This document shows positions 1-12,476 of a stretch of DNA of 64,000 nt, one piece after another. Source of the stretch: Desulfurobacterium pacificum (GTDB lineage: Bacteria; Aquificota; Aquificia; Desulfurobacteriales; Desulfurobacteriaceae); assembly GCF_900182835.1 (NCBI RefSeq), contig NZ_FXUB01000002.1, positions 124,001 to 188,000 of the forward strand, in the 5' to 3' direction. A model generated the notes under the pieces. It saw only the letters and a list, made by a program, of their open reading frames with translations, searched no databases and was not told where the DNA came from. The translations under genes and the position numbers were made by a program. Position 1 is the stretch's first letter; the number at the start of each line of letters is the position of its first letter.

Positions 1-258
1 ACCCAGTTTAAAGAAAAGGGAATAACCGTAAGAAACCGAAAACCTGGAGACAAAGTAAACTTAGGGAAATTTCATAAACCCTTAAAAAAACTCCTCATGG
101 AAAAGAAAATCCCCCCCACCCTCCGCTGGCAAATCCCAATTATCACCTCAGGTGAAGAAATCATATACATTCCCGATGTATTTAAGGCATATATTAAAGG
201 CAAACCTTTCGTAGGAGTGAAGGTAGAAAAGCGTGAAACTGAAAAAACTGATAGCTGA
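1..258 (+). CDS. tilS: tRNA(Ile)-lysidine synthase, C-terminal end (partial)
   Basis: The 5' end lies outside the window; 85 codons remain, ending in TGA. TilS attaches lysidine to the wobble C of tRNA-Ile(CAU) so that it reads AUA. The visible part matches the TilS C-terminal substrate-binding domain: a VRNRKPGD segment, then a Lys-rich KKLLMEKKIP helix, then IPII and a strand ending IIYIPDV. The 3' end overlaps the GTG start of hpt by 26 bases. The order tilS-hpt-ftsH is common in bacteria and supports the call. One AAAATCCCC motif lies at 106-114. Confidence 0.8.
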   Translation, partial: TQFKEKGITVRNRKPGDKVNLGKFHKPLKKLLMEKKIPPTLRWQIPIITSGEEIIYIPDVFKAYIKGKPFVGVKVEKRETEKTDS

Positions 259-760
259 AGGTGAAATAAAGGAAAAAACCGAAAAGTTAGCGAAAGAAAT
301 AACCAAAACGTTTAACGGAGAACCAATAACCGTAATTTCTCTCCTTAAAGGCGCGTTTATCTTCACCGCCGATATTTTAAGAAACTTAAAAAACGTAGAA
401 GCGGTAGAGTTTGTGAGAGTTAAAAGCTACAGCGGAACTCAGAAGAAGGAAACGAAGCTTCACTTCCCGAAAGATTTGACCCTTAAAGGTAAAAACGTTT
501 TAATATTAGATGATATATTTGACACAGGAGAGAGTTTAGAGACTGTAGTAAAAGAGGTAGAAAAACAGAAGCCAAAGAAACTCAAAACCTGCGTTCTACT
601 TGATAAGCAGGTTGAAAAAAACGTTGACATTTACCCCGACTTTGTCGGTTTTAAAATTCCTGATAAATTTGTAGTAGGTTACGGACTTGACTATAACGAA
701 CTGTTCAGAGAACTCCCATACGTAGCCTACATAGAAGGAGACGAAGATGGACAAGGTTAA
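233..760 (+). CDS. hpt: Hypoxanthine phosphoribosyltransferase
   Basis: Purine salvage enzyme joining hypoxanthine or guanine to PRPP. At 175 aa it has the usual family length. The PRPP-binding signature VLILDDIFDTGESL lies near residues 90-103, and an early LLKGAFIF loop fits the HPRT N-terminal region. It starts with GTG inside tilS. The stop overlaps ftsH, which begins at 747, so translation is probably coupled. Confidence 0.9.
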   Translation: MKLKKLIAEGEIKEKTEKLAKEITKTFNGEPITVISLLKGAFIFTADILRNLKNVEAVEFVRVKSYSGTQKKETKLHFPKDLTLKGKNVLILDDIFDTGESLETVVKEVEKQKPKKLKTCVLLDKQVEKNVDIYPDFVGFKIPDKFVVGYGLDYNELFRELPYVAYIEGDEDGQG

Positions 761-2642
761 GGAGATAGTGAAAAGCATAGCTCTTTGGCTTTCAATAGCA
801 CTACTCATAATTTTAGCGTTTAACTTTTTAAACGCTAATCAGGTAAGAAACCACGCAGAGCCTTTCTCAACGTTCGTAAAACAGGTAGAGCAGGGACATG
901 TAAAAGAGGTAACAATTCAAGGGCAGAGAGTCATCGGCGTAACCATTGACGGAAAGCCCTTTGAAACCTACCTGCCGCCTGGATACAACGACATAATCAC
1001 AAAACTCCAAAAGAAAGGCGTAGAAATCAACGTTAAGCCTCAGGAAGGAAGCCCGTGGTACATAACGATATTGGTTTCCTGGCTTCCAATGATATTCCTC
1101 ATACTCCTCTGGATAAGCATGATGCGTCAGATGAGTGCAGGAAGCAACAAGGCACTCTCCTTCGCAAAAAGCAGAGCAAAAATCTTCATAGACAATAAGC
1201 CCAAAGTAACTTTCAAAGACGTAGCAGGGATAGATGAAGTTAAAGAAGAAGTATCGGAAATCGTTGACTTTCTAAAAAATCCCCGCAAATACCAGCAATT
1301 GGGCGGGCGCATTCCCAAAGGCGTTCTCTTAGCCGGCGCACCGGGAACAGGTAAAACCCTACTGGCAAAAGCAATAGCAGGAGAAGCCAACGTTCCTTTC
1401 CTCTCTGTCAGCGGTTCAGAGTTCGTTGAAATGTTTGTAGGTGTTGGAGCTTCAAGGGTTAGAGACCTCTTTGAACAGGCTAAAAGACACGCTCCATGCA
1501 TCGTATTTATAGACGAGATAGACGCTGTAGGAAGGAGAAGAGGCGGAGGATTTACCGGCGGACACGACGAAAGAGAACAAACCCTGAACCAGCTACTTGT
1601 TGAAATGGACGGCTTTGAAAGCTCAGAAGGGATAATAGTAATAGCGGCAACCAACCGCCCAGACATTTTAGACCCCGCCCTTTTAAGACCGGGAAGGTTT
1701 GACAGGCAGATATTCGTTCCGCTACCAGACGTTAAAGGAAGACTTGAAATACTCAAAATCCACACGAAAGACAAACCTTTAGCGGAAGACGTTGACCTTG
1801 AAGTTATAGCCCGCTCAACGCCCGGATTTTCCGGCGCAGACCTTGCGAACATCGTAAACGAAGCAGCCCTCATAGCAGCTCGCAAAAACCACGGCAAGAT
1901 AACGATGGAAGACTTAGAAGAAGCAAAAGACAAAGTAACAATGGGAATAGAGAGAAAAAGCATGGTTCTTTCGGAACAGGAAAAGATAACAACCGCCTAC
2001 CACGAAGCAGGACACGCTTTAGTAGCAAAACTCCTCCCCAATGCAGACAAAGTTCACAAAGTAACGATAATCCCCAGGGGCAAGGCTTTAGGAATTACTC
2101 AGCAGTTGCCTGAAGAAGATAGGTACACCTACACCAAAGATTACCTCCTTGATAAACTTTGTGTTCTGTTTGGCGGAAGAGTGGCAGAAGAGCTGGCGCT
2201 CGGAACGATATCAACCGGAGCAGGAAACGACATAGAAAGAGCCACAGAAATTGCAAGAAAAATGGTAGCCGAATGGGGTATGAGCGACCGCATAGGTCCA
2301 ATCGCTGTAAAAACGAAAGAGCAGTTTGGCGAGCCGGCTGAAATGGTAAGCGAAGATATGAAGCGCCTTATAGACAAAGAAGTTAAAAGAATAATTAAGG
2401 AAGCTTACGAAAAGACGAAAGAGATACTCTCAAGCAACATGGAAAAGCTTGAAAACTTAGCAAAAGCACTGCTTGACAGAGAAACGCTAACAGGGGAGGA
2501 AATAGACCTTGCAATAAAAGGCGAACTTCCGTCAAGGGACACAGAACCACCGGCATCTCCTGGAACTTCAGGTGGTGAAAAGAAAAAAGAGAAAAACGAA
2601 GAGATAGGCGGTTTAGGATTAAATCCTCAACTGGAGGCTTAG
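747..2642 (+). CDS. ftsH: ATP-dependent zinc metalloprotease FtsH
   Basis: Membrane-bound AAA+ protease that removes damaged or short-lived membrane and cytosolic proteins. At 631 aa it is typical. It has a transmembrane segment at about residues 10-28, a small external domain, and a second transmembrane segment at about 104-125. The AAA module carries Walker A GAPGTGKT (197-204), Walker B IVFIDE (252-257) and the second region of homology near 300-320. The zinc site HEAGH is at 419-423. The start overlaps the end of hpt, and folE begins one base after the stop. Confidence 0.97.
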   Translation: MDKVKEIVKSIALWLSIALLIILAFNFLNANQVRNHAEPFSTFVKQVEQGHVKEVTIQGQRVIGVTIDGKPFETYLPPGYNDIITKLQKKGVEINVKPQEGSPWYITILVSWLPMIFLILLWISMMRQMSAGSNKALSFAKSRAKIFIDNKPKVTFKDVAGIDEVKEEVSEIVDFLKNPRKYQQLGGRIPKGVLLAGAPGTGKTLLAKAIAGEANVPFLSVSGSEFVEMFVGVGASRVRDLFEQAKRHAPCIVFIDEIDAVGRRRGGGFTGGHDEREQTLNQLLVEMDGFESSEGIIVIAATNRPDILDPALLRPGRFDRQIFVPLPDVKGRLEILKIHTKDKPLAEDVDLEVIARSTPGFSGADLANIVNEAALIAARKNHGKITMEDLEEAKDKVTMGIERKSMVLSEQEKITTAYHEAGHALVAKLLPNADKVHKVTIIPRGKALGITQQLPEEDRYTYTKDYLLDKLCVLFGGRVAEELALGTISTGAGNDIERATEIARKMVAEWGMSDRIGPIAVKTKEQFGEPAEMVSEDMKRLIDKEVKRIIKEAYEKTKEILSSNMEKLENLAKALLDRETLTGEEIDLAIKGELPSRDTEPPASPGTSGGEKKKEKNEEIGGLGLNPQLEA

Positions 2643-2643
2643 G

Positions 2644-3207
2644 TTGCCCATAGATAAAGAAAGGATAGAAAAAGCTGTTCGCGAAATCCTTTTAGCAATA
2701 GGCGAAGACCCTAACAGAGAAGGGTTAAAAGATACACCTAAAAGAGTTGCTAAGATGTATGAAGAGGTGCTGTCAGGATATTCCGACAGCCCCGACAACC
2801 ACATGGTTCTTTTCTCTGAAAAGTACGATGAGATGATAATAGTCAGAGACATCCCCATCTATTCCATGTGCGAACACCACATGCTTCCCTTTTTCGGTAA
2901 AGCTCACGTAGCCTACATCCCAAACGAAGATAAAGTTACAGGACTTTCTAAAATAGCAAGAATTGTTGACGTTTACGCAAAAAGGCTTCAACTTCAGGAA
3001 AGGATGACCGAACAGATAGCAACTGCGATAATGGAAAAGCTGAACGCCAAAGGCGTAATGGTTATAATAGAAGCGCAACACCTGTGCATGGTCATGAGAG
3101 GCGTGAAAAAACCAGGCTCTTACACCGTAACGAGTGCCGTTAAAGGCATTATGAGAAATGAACCTACAAGGATGGAAGCCCTCTTTCTAATCAAGGGGAG
3201 ACTATGA
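2644..3207 (+). CDS. folE: GTP cyclohydrolase I
   Basis: Converts GTP to dihydroneopterin triphosphate, the entry step to folates and, in many bacteria, to queuosine. It is 187 aa with a TTG start one base after the ftsH stop. The zinc and catalytic motifs CEHHMLPF and QHLCMVMRG are intact, so this is the zinc-dependent type IA enzyme. queC lies 2 kb away, consistent with this enzyme also feeding queuosine (inference). The stop overlaps the next start by four bases. Confidence 0.95.
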   Translation: MPIDKERIEKAVREILLAIGEDPNREGLKDTPKRVAKMYEEVLSGYSDSPDNHMVLFSEKYDEMIIVRDIPIYSMCEHHMLPFFGKAHVAYIPNEDKVTGLSKIARIVDVYAKRLQLQERMTEQIATAIMEKLNAKGVMVIIEAQHLCMVMRGVKKPGSYTVTSAVKGIMRNEPTRMEALFLIKGRL

Positions 3208-4016
3208 AAAAACTGCTGTTGATACCGATTTTCTGTTTAATGTTTTCTTCATGCGCTTCCCTGTTTGGTAACGACAAAGAAAGTAGAAAACCACCACCTC
3301 CTCCACCCCCTCCTGCAGAAACGGTGACAAAGCCAACACCGAAAGAAAAGGCAGAAGGCTACTACCAGATTGGTATTTCCTATCTTGAGTTAGGCGAAAT
3401 CCCTCTGGCGCTAAACTACTTTTTCAAGGCAAAAAAGCTAACGCCTGATGACCCCAAAATCTACAACGCCATAGGTCTGGCGTTCTTAAAAAGGGGAGAC
3501 CTTAAAAGAGCAGAGGAAAACTTTAGGAAAGCGCTTTCTCTAAAACCAGACTTTTCTGAAGCGTACCTAAACTTAGGAATACTTTACGAACAGGAAGGAG
3601 ACCTTAAAAAAGCAAGAGAGTTTTACCTTAAAGCCCTCTCAAACCCGTTATACCTTACGCCTGAAGTTGCCTATTTCCGATTAGCCCTTTTAGACGAAAA
3701 GCAAGGTAACTTAGAGAAAGCAAAAAAGGAATTAGCTAAAGCGATAGAAAACAATCCAGACTACGTTCCGGCTTACATAGAATTGGCAAAAATTTTAGAA
3801 AGAGAAGGTAAGACAGAAGACGCAAAAGTTATATACGTAAGGCTCATAAACCTTTACCCAAAAATTCAGTATCCTTACTATGCTTTAGGAATGCTATACC
3901 TGAAGCAAGGAAACAAAAAGTTAGCCACTAAGTATCTAAAAAAGTGTGCTGAAATAAACCCAAATAGCGACCTAGGAATAAAAGCAAAGTTAAAGTTAGA
4001 GGAACTGCATGAGTAG
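3204..4016 (+). CDS. TPR-repeat lipoprotein, PilF/PilW-like
   Basis: 270 aa protein with a lipoprotein signal peptide ([10 protein letters not shown] start, lipobox FSSC with Cys near residue 17), then a Pro-rich linker with a run of prolines, then about five or six tetratricopeptide repeats. Examples are [21 protein letters not shown], split by helix turns, and [17 protein letters not shown]. It should sit on the outer membrane or in the periplasm as a scaffold. The layout resembles PilF/PilW, the type IV pilus pilotin, and pilT is in this window, but TPR lipoproteins have many roles. It overlaps folE and the next gene. Confidence 0.75.
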   Translation: MKKLLLIPIFCLMFSSCASLFGNDKESRKPPPPPPPPAETVTKPTPKEKAEGYYQIGISYLELGEIPLALNYFFKAKKLTPDDPKIYNAIGLAFLKRGDLKRAEENFRKALSLKPDFSEAYLNLGILYEQEGDLKKAREFYLKALSNPLYLTPEVAYFRLALLDEKQGNLEKAKKELAKAIENNPDYVPAYIELAKILEREGKTEDAKVIYVRLINLYPKIQYPYYALGMLYLKQGNKKLATKYLKKCAEINPNSDLGIKAKLKLEELHE

Positions 4017-4872
4017 GTTTATAACCTTTCTTATGATTCTATTTTCATTCATAATAGGGCTTTCTGTAGGAATCATCGTTTCTTTTTACAAGCCTTCTTT
4101 TTACGTTAAAAAGGTTATCGTAGAAAACGAAACCTCTTACGCGCTACCATCTGTAAAACAGACGATTCCTGTCCTTGAAGAGATAGCTAACGGTTCGGAA
4201 ACTACCAACGCAACAAATAACTACAATAGGGAAAGGCTTAAAAGACTTAAACAGATAATTCCAAAATTCTACAAAGAGATAAAAGAAGGAATAAACTATC
4301 ACCCAGCACTGATATTTAAAGTAAAGGGAACAAACAACGGAACGAGCATTCATCTGTTAACGTTCTCTTTGATGGAGTGGAACTTCATAAAAACAAAACT
4401 TTCAGACGATTTAACGCTTGGTAAGCCACACAAAGTTTACCTGTGTAGAGACGGAATTGTAGATGTGAACTACATTGTCAGAGGATTTTGGCCCCCCGAA
4501 GTAGAAAAAGGAAATTTGGAAGACAGAAACGTTTTAGCTGTTCCGCAGAACAACGGAAGGTTCTCCTTTGAAGATTTCAGCGGCAACTGCACAGATAACG
4601 GCTTCGTATTTAATTACAGCGGTGAGTTTGCAGGCGTCTGCTTCGGCGGTAATTTCATACCAGCCAACAAACTTTACTCAGAAGTTCCAAAAACCTGCAA
4701 GATAATATACCCTTACTCAGAAGCTGAAATAGAAGTTAACGCAACTAACTCTACGCAAGAAAACGCTACCAGCCCTGAAGTTTCAAATTCAACAAACTCA
4801 ACAAAAAATACAAAAACGAACTTAAACGATACCTTTAACCTGAATTTAGACTCCACAAATTCAAACGAGTAG
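4009..4872 (+). CDS. Membrane-anchored protein of unknown function
   Basis: 287 aa, function not recognised. There is one N-terminal transmembrane segment (about residues 4-27), so the rest is probably periplasmic. A central region with several Cys holds a GEFAGVCFGG strand pair, which loosely recalls the last hairpin of trypsin-like proteases; no Gly-Asn-Ser-Gly catalytic motif is present. The last 45 residues are low complexity, rich in Asn, Thr and Ser. It overlaps the TPR lipoprotein gene by 8 bases and is probably co-transcribed with it. Confidence 0.6.
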   Translation: MSRFITFLMILFSFIIGLSVGIIVSFYKPSFYVKKVIVENETSYALPSVKQTIPVLEEIANGSETTNATNNYNRERLKRLKQIIPKFYKEIKEGINYHPALIFKVKGTNNGTSIHLLTFSLMEWNFIKTKLSDDLTLGKPHKVYLCRDGIVDVNYIVRGFWPPEVEKGNLEDRNVLAVPQNNGRFSFEDFSGNCTDNGFVFNYSGEFAGVCFGGNFIPANKLYSEVPKTCKIIYPYSEAEIEVNATNSTQENATSPEVSNSTNSTKNTKTNLNDTFNLNLDSTNSNE

Positions 4873-4877
4873 CGTTC

Positions 4878-4905
4878 TTGACCCATTCGGCTTTCAGAAT
4901 ATATT
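4878..4905 (+). promoter_or_regulatory. Candidate sigma-70-type promoter for the small membrane protein
   Basis: TTGACC at 4878-4883 and TATATT at 4900-4905 are separated by 16 bases. They lie in the 68-base gap before the 4941 gene, which also has a strong AGGAGG ribosome site. Seen by eye only. Confidence 0.45.
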
Positions 4906-4940
4906 CTTAATCAAATTAATGCTATTTTATAGGAGGTTTA

Positions 4941-5192
4941 ATGGCTATTTTTAGAGCTAAAACGGACAGTTGGTATGTGGAAAGAATTACTACCTTTATG
5001 GCAGGTTTCTTTACCTTTACAAGCACAATCCTCGGTTTAATTACAGGAATTAAAGGATTTTTCTACTTTACAGCTTTCATAGGCTTTATGCTCATGTTCT
5101 ACGCAATAACGGGACTGTGTCCTTCCTCTATCCTTCTTCACAAATTAGGTGTTCCTTCTTTGTGCGACAGGTATTGTAAGGAAGAGAAATAA
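4941..5192 (+). CDS. DUF2892 (YgaP-like) small membrane protein
   Basis: 83 aa with two hydrophobic segments (about residues 18-35 and 38-56), followed by the CP(S)S-rich tail typical of DUF2892 proteins, here CPSSILLHKLGVPS and a second Cys near the end. Family members occur alone or fused to rhodanese domains; the function is not established. A strong AGGAGG ribosome site sits just upstream, and it has its own candidate promoter. It is followed by tRNA-Thr. Confidence 0.7.
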   Translation: MAIFRAKTDSWYVERITTFMAGFFTFTSTILGLITGIKGFFYFTAFIGFMLMFYAITGLCPSSILLHKLGVPSLCDRYCKEEK

Positions 5193-5212
5193 TTACTATA
5201 TTTTTTGTGTCC

Positions 5213-5288
5213 GCTGGCGTAGCTCAGTTGGCAGAGCGGGGCACTCGTAATGCCCAGGTCGGGGGTTCAAGTCCCCCCGCCAGCACCA
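5213..5288 (+). tRNA. tRNA-Thr (anticodon CGT)
   Basis: 76 bases. The acceptor stem GCTGGCG pairs with CGCCAGC, the D arm is TAGCTCAGTTGGCAGAGC-like, the anticodon stem is GGGCA/TGCCC with loop CTCGTAA, and the T arm is GGGGGTTCAAGTCCCCC. CCA is encoded. Its last base is immediately followed by the complement of the queC stop codon. Confidence 0.95.
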
Positions 5289-5996
5289 CTATTCCTGTAT
5301 CTTCCCTTCCTCTCTTAAACGCTTAATCAGATGGTCCTCTTCTCCTGCTTCAAGCCATCCCTTTGCCCTTAAAATACAGCTATCACACTTCATACAGGGA
5401 ATTTCCTCTCCACGATAACAGGATATTGAATAGGAATAATCAGCACCCAAAGAAAGCCCTAACTTGATAATTTCACCTTTTGTAAGGTGAATGAGAGGGG
5501 CGTGAATTGTCCACTTTCCACCTTCAGCCCCTATTTTCGTTCCTTTATTTAAAGCTTCTTCCATAGCCTTTAAAAATTCCGGTCTGCAGTCAGGATAACC
5601 GCTGTAATCAACGGCGTTCCAGCCACCAACGATGTCAGTAGTTCCTTTCGTCTCTGCGTAAGCCGCAGCTATGGATATAAATATTCCGTTTCTAAAAGGC
5701 ACGTAAGTGGAAGGGATACCCCTGCTCAAAACTTCCTCTACTGACTTAGCTTCAGGGACTTCTATACTTCTATCCGTAAGAGCTGAACCGCCTATTTTTG
5801 ACAGGTCTATCTCAAATATAAAGTGCTCCTTCACACCTGCGTTTTTTGCCGTTATTTTAGCCATCTCAACTTCTATTGAGTGCCTCTGGCCGTAGTCAAA
5901 AGTAATGGCGTAGACTTCGTCAAAGTGCTTCTTTGCCCAGTAGAGAGCCGTCGTTGAATCCAAACCCCCGGAAAAAATCACAACCGCTGCGGACAT
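5289..5996 (-). CDS. queC: 7-cyano-7-deazaguanine synthase
   Basis: Makes preQ0 from 7-carboxy-7-deazaguanine using ATP and ammonia, in the queuosine pathway. It has the PP-loop SGGLDSTT near the N terminus and a C-terminal zinc-binding Cys cluster ([15 protein letters not shown]). I chose the ATG at 5996 (235 aa) because AAGGGGG lies just upstream; an in-frame GTG at 6020 would add eight residues but has a poorer site. It is transcribed toward tRNA-Thr and away from alaS. Confidence 0.93.
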   Translation of the reverse strand: MSAAVVIFSGGLDSTTALYWAKKHFDEVYAITFDYGQRHSIEVEMAKITAKNAGVKEHFIFEIDLSKIGGSALTDRSIEVPEAKSVEEVLSRGIPSTYVPFRNGIFISIAAAYAETKGTTDIVGGWNAVDYSGYPDCRPEFLKAMEEALNKGTKIGAEGGKWTIHAPLIHLTKGEIIKLGLSLGADYSYSISCYRGEEIPCMKCDSCILRAKGWLEAGEEDHLIKRLREEGKIQE

Positions 5997-6040
5997 TTTT
6001 GCCCCCTTCAAAGAGTTCACAGGCTATATTATCACCTTAA

Positions 6041-6049
6041 TGATAAAAT
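6041..6049 (+). promoter_or_regulatory. Candidate extended -10 element for alaS
   Basis: TGATAAAAT, a TGn plus TAAAAT pattern, lies 30 bases before the alaS start. The same shape occurs before nadD at 28086-28094, and TAAAAT alone before proS, nrdG, nrdA, the GNAT gene and the heptose adenylyltransferase. I see no convincing -35 element. Confidence 0.4.
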
Positions 6050-6066
6050 TTCCCACCAAACTTTAA

Positions 6067-9119
<3,053 letters not shown>

Positions 9120-9136
<17 letters not shown>

Positions 9137-10214
9137 CTGTAAATATACCTTCCATCTTGAGTTTCAGGTCGTCAGGACGCGTAGCATACTTGATTGCATC
9201 CTCTTTCGTGATAAGACCTTTCTTCCAGAGGTCGTAGAGAGACTGGTCGAAGGTTTGAGAGCCGTAAACTTCTCTTCCTTTTTCAATGAATTCTGGAATT
9301 TCTTCAGTGAGTTCAGGGTTCATAATTCTTTCTCTTATAGCTTCTGTAACAATCATTACCTCTACGGCAGGCACTCTACCGACGCCGTCGGCTTTGGGCA
9401 GAAGCCTTTGGGATATGGTCGCCTTCAAAACAGAAGCAAGCTGAAATCTTATAGCCTGCTGGTGGTAAGGAGGGAAGAAGGAAATTATCCTGTTTATCGT
9501 TTCTTTTGCGTCCAAGGTGTGAAGGGTGGAGAAAACCATGTGACCGGTTTCTGCCGCATCAAGGGCAGTTCTGACGGTTTCCGGGTCTCTCATCTCACCA
9601 ACCAATATTACATCGGGGTCTTCGCGGAGCGCTGCTCTCAAGGCTGTAAAAAAGTCTTCTGCATCGTCCCCTATTTCTCTTTGGTAAAAGATGCACTTTT
9701 TATCTTTATGAAGGTATTCAATTGGGTCTTCTATCGTTATCACAACGCGGGAATCCCTGTTGTTAAGTTCTTCAAGCATCGCAGCCAAAGTGGTGGACTT
9801 ACCAGAACCGGTAGTTCCTGTAACCAAAACCAATCCTCTCGGGTAAAGGGCTATCTCTTTCAACACCGGCGGCAGGTTAAGTTCGTCTATCTGCGGAACT
9901 TTGGCAGGAATGGCTCTCATAACAATTGCAAACGTTCCCCTTTGCTTGAACACGTTAACCCTGAAGCGACACACGCCAGGGATACTGTAAGCTAAGTCTA
10001 TATTCTTTATGTACGGAAGCTCCTTCCTTTTTTCTTCAGGAAGGACTTTTTTAACAAAGGCTAAAACGTCGCTCATCTCAAGGGGAGGTAAGTCTGTTTT
10101 AACCAGCTTACCGTTAATTCTGAACATAGGGGGGATTTTTACCCTAAGGTGAACGTCAGAAGCTCCAAGCTTAAAAGCTTGCGTTAAAAGCTTATCTAAA
10201 TCAACCGCCGGCAT
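9120..10214 (-). CDS. pilT: Type IV pilus retraction ATPase PilT
   Basis: Hexameric motor that retracts type IV pili, driving twitching and DNA uptake. At 364 aa it is typical. It shows the N-terminal ASDVHLR motif, Walker [11 protein letters not shown] near residue 130, an Asp-box region, Walker [11 protein letters not shown], the His box [11 protein letters not shown], and EAIRERI near the C terminus, the variant of the AIRNLIRE motif that separates PilT from PilB. It lies between recA and recX with overlaps on both sides. An AAAATCCCC motif (minus strand) lies at 10131-10139. Confidence 0.93.
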
Positions 10215-11229
10215 TTATAGCCTCCAGTACCTTCTCTTCTATCTCTTTCGCTATTTCCGGATTTTCTTTAAGGAATTGCCTTGCGTTCTCTTTACCCTGT
10301 CCTAACCTCATATCACCGTAGGAATACCAGGAACCGCTCTTCTTAATAATTCCAAGTTCTTCTCCCAAGTTAATGAGGTCAGCTTCTTTTGATATACCTT
10401 CGCCGTAGTATATCTCAACCACTGCTTCTCTAAATGGTGGAGCTAACTTGTTTTTAACTATTTTCACTTTCGCGTTGTGACCTATCCTTTCGTCGCCTTT
10501 CTTTATCTGACCTATGTTTCTTACCTCTACGCGCATAGAGGCATAGAATTTCAGAGCTCTACCGCCTGTGGTGGTTTCGTTAGCACCGTAGCCCATTCCG
10601 CCTATTTTCTCTCTAACCTGGTTGATGAAAATCAAGGCGCAGTTACTTTTGTTAACGGCAGCGGTAAGTTTTCTCAAAGCTTGAGACATCAGCCTTGCCT
10701 GAAGACCAACGTGAGAGTCGCCCATATCTCCTTTTATTTCTGCTTCTGGAACGAGCGCAGCAACGGAGTCAACGACTATAACGTCAACCGCTCCGCTCCT
10801 TATGAGGGTTTCGGCTATTTCAAGCGCCTGCTCACCGCTGTCTGGCTGGGAAATGAGCAATTCGTCAAGGTTTATTCCAAGCTTTTTGGCGTAAACTGGG
10901 TCTAAAGCGTGCTCGGCATCTATGAAAGCGGCAGTTCCGCCTTCTTTCTGTGCATTGGCTATAACGTGAAGGGCTAAAGTGGTTTTACCGGAAGATTCCG
11001 GACCGTAGATTTCGGTAATTCTTCCTCTTGGAATACCACCTATGCCGGTGGCTCGGTCTATGGCGATGGAGCCGGTGGAGATGGTGGGGATTTTTTCAAC
11101 AGGTCTTTCCCCAAGGTACATTATTGAACCATCGCCGTACTCTTTCCTTATTATTTTTAGTGCTTCTTTTAAAGCTTTCTCCCTGGCTTCTTCAGGGGAA
11201 AACTGCTTTTTTTCTTTTCCTTTTTCCAT
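10201..11229 (-). CDS. recA: Recombinase RecA
   Basis: Central homologous recombination and SOS protein. Walker [11 protein letters not shown] is near residue 70, with [18 protein letters not shown] and the [13 protein letters not shown]-binding loop region all intact. I chose the ATG at 11229 (342 aa) because GGGAG lies five bases upstream; a TTG at 11241 would add four residues. Only 22 bases separate this start from tRNA-Ser, leaving little room for a separate promoter or operator. It overlaps pilT by 14 bases. Confidence 0.97.
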   Translation of the reverse strand: MEKGKEKKQFSPEEAREKALKEALKIIRKEYGDGSIMYLGERPVEKIPTISTGSIAIDRATGIGGIPRGRITEIYGPESSGKTTLALHVIANAQKEGGTAAFIDAEHALDPVYAKKLGINLDELLISQPDSGEQALEIAETLIRSGAVDVIVVDSVAALVPEAEIKGDMGDSHVGLQARLMSQALRKLTAAVNKSNCALIFINQVREKIGGMGYGANETTTGGRALKFYASMRVEVRNIGQIKKGDERIGHNAKVKIVKNKLAPPFREAVVEIYYGEGISKEADLINLGEELGIIKKSGSWYSYGDMRLGQGKENARQFLKENPEIAKEIEEKVLEAINAGG

Positions 11230-11251
11230 ATCTACTCCCAAAAAGAATTTA

Positions 11252-11345
11252 TGGCGGAGAGGGCGGGATTTGAACCCGCGGACCCCGGTTAAGGGGTCAC
11301 CCGATTTCGAGTCGGGCCCGTTAAGCCAGGCTCCGGCACCTCTCC
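11252..11345 (-). tRNA. tRNA-Ser (anticodon CGA)
   Basis: 94 bases with the long variable arm of a class II tRNA. The acceptor stem GGAGAGG pairs with CCTCTCC, the anticodon stem CCCGA/TCGGG holds loop CTCGAAA, the variable arm is GACCCC...GGGGTC, and the T arm is GCGGGTTCAAATCCCGC. CCA is encoded. It lies between tadA and recA, all reading the same way. Confidence 0.94.
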
Positions 11346-11349
11346 TCTA

Positions 11350-11796
11350 TTATTTCCTTAGTATTTTAAAAAATCTCTTTAATAATTCCTCTGCGGGAGG
11401 GAATTCTATTTTGATAACTTCAGGTCTATGGTTATTCCTTTCGTCTCCCAATATAGAATACAGACTCTCTACCCCACCAAATTTCTTATCTGGAACTCCA
11501 TAAACTACTGTCTTTAACCTTGCCTGTATTATAGCACCGCAGCACATTACACACGGTTCAACAGTTGTGTAAAGGATACAATCGTTTAACCTCCAAGAAT
11601 TGAACTTCAAAGCAGCTTCTCTTATAGCTAAGATTTCTGCGTGAGCTGTAGGGTCTTGAAGAAATTCCTTTCTGTTAAAAGCACGAGAAATAATCTGGTT
11701 ATCTTTAACGATGACAGCACCTATAGGAACTTCACCTAAAGAAAATGCCTTTTCTGCTTCTTTAAGGGCTTCTCTAAGGAAGAAGAGATGATTCAT
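11350..11796 (-). CDS. tadA: tRNA adenosine(34) deaminase TadA
   Basis: Converts the wobble adenosine of tRNA-Arg(ACG) to inosine. 148 aa, typical size. The cytidine-deaminase zinc motif is present as HAEILAIREA (His and catalytic Glu) and PCVMCCGAI (two Cys). Its only usual substrate, tRNA-Arg(ACG), is encoded 27 bases upstream on the same strand, which strengthens the TadA call over a generic nucleoside deaminase. Confidence 0.92.
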   Translation of the reverse strand: MNHLFFLREALKEAEKAFSLGEVPIGAVIVKDNQIISRAFNRKEFLQDPTAHAEILAIREAALKFNSWRLNDCILYTTVEPCVMCCGAIIQARLKTVVYGVPDKKFGGVESLYSILGDERNNHRPEVIKIEFPPAEELLKRFFKILRK

Positions 11797-11822
11797 AAAT
11801 AGGTCTCTTAAAAGTTTAAAAG

Positions 11823-11899
11823 TGGCGCGCCCGGCAGGAGTCGAACCTGCAACCTTGGGATCCGTAGTCCCACGCTCTATCCAGTTGAGCTACGGGCGC
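11823..11899 (-). tRNA. tRNA-Arg (anticodon ACG)
   Basis: 77 bases. The acceptor stem GCGCCCG pairs with CGGGCGC, the anticodon stem TGGGA/TCCCA holds loop CTACGGA, the T arm is GCAGGTTCGACTCCTGC, and CCA is encoded. A34 is the expected TadA target. It is probably co-transcribed with tadA. Confidence 0.95.
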
Positions 11900-11947
11900 A
11901 GTGCAGACTATAAATTTATCCTGCGAGTTTACTATTTCAACCTTACG

Positions 11948-12403
11948 CTAAAGAGTTTCTTCTAACCTTTTTATCTTCTCGCAATACTGAGGAGACAGCA
12001 ACCCCAACTCACAAGCTTTTAGAAGATGAGCTAAATACCTCTTTGAAGGTCTAACCGTACTATCAATATATCTTGGTTGTGCTATGTAAGTGAAGGCTTT
12101 AATCTTCTCGCCATCTTCCGTTTCTACCGTAACTTTAACCCTATCGTAGTTTTCAGGATAACCTTCATAAAAATCCAAGCGTTTTATGGCAATTTCAGGC
12201 TCTTTAAGTTCATATAGAACACCTTCTACTATGGCATTTTCGTCAGGCTCTATATTGGCACAACCACCATAACGTTTACTTTTTTTATTAAAAACAAGCT
12301 TATAGCCCTTAAGTATAGCTCTCCTCAGACTCTTAAAATCCGCCCCCCTATCCTTCATACGCTCAGGGTTCATATTTGAGCCGTAAGCAAAGTAGTATTT
12401 CAT
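11948..12403 (-). CDS. Gamma-glutamylcyclotransferase-like (AIG2/GGCT fold) protein
   Basis: About 151 aa with the family's N-terminal YFAYGSNM signature and a later EGVLYEL strand; the VEGVLYELKEP and DFYEGYP segments fit the GGCT barrel. Members cleave gamma-glutamyl compounds with 5-oxoproline release, but the bacterial substrate is usually unknown. I chose the ATG at 12403, which is eight bases from AGGAG; an ATG at 12409 is also possible. The gene reads toward tRNA-Arg. Confidence 0.75.
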   Translation of the reverse strand: MKYYFAYGSNMNPERMKDRGADFKSLRRAILKGYKLVFNKKSKRYGGCANIEPDENAIVEGVLYELKEPEIAIKRLDFYEGYPENYDRVKVTVETEDGEKIKAFTYIAQPRYIDSTVRPSKRYLAHLLKACELGLLSPQYCEKIKRLEETL

Positions 12404-12476
12404 ATCCATCTCTCCTAAAGATTTACTTAAATTTTAATGTAAAATTCCACCATTCACAGCTATTTGGAGGCTTACA

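Noticed and set aside
1127-1963. Long open frame on the minus strand within ftsH
   Set aside because: It is Ser/Leu-rich with no motif, lies wholly inside a certain gene, and is the codon shadow of ftsH.
3290-3310. Possible slippage site in the proline run of the TPR lipoprotein
   Set aside because: CCACCT/CCACCC codons vary and form no homopolymer; the frame stays open on both sides.
9255-9995. Long plus-strand open frame inside pilT
   Set aside because: Antisense shadow of pilT with no recognisable domain or ribosome site.
11042-11503. 153-codon plus-strand frame across recA start, tRNA-Ser and tadA
   Set aside because: It crosses a tRNA gene and two real genes on the other strand; no motif.
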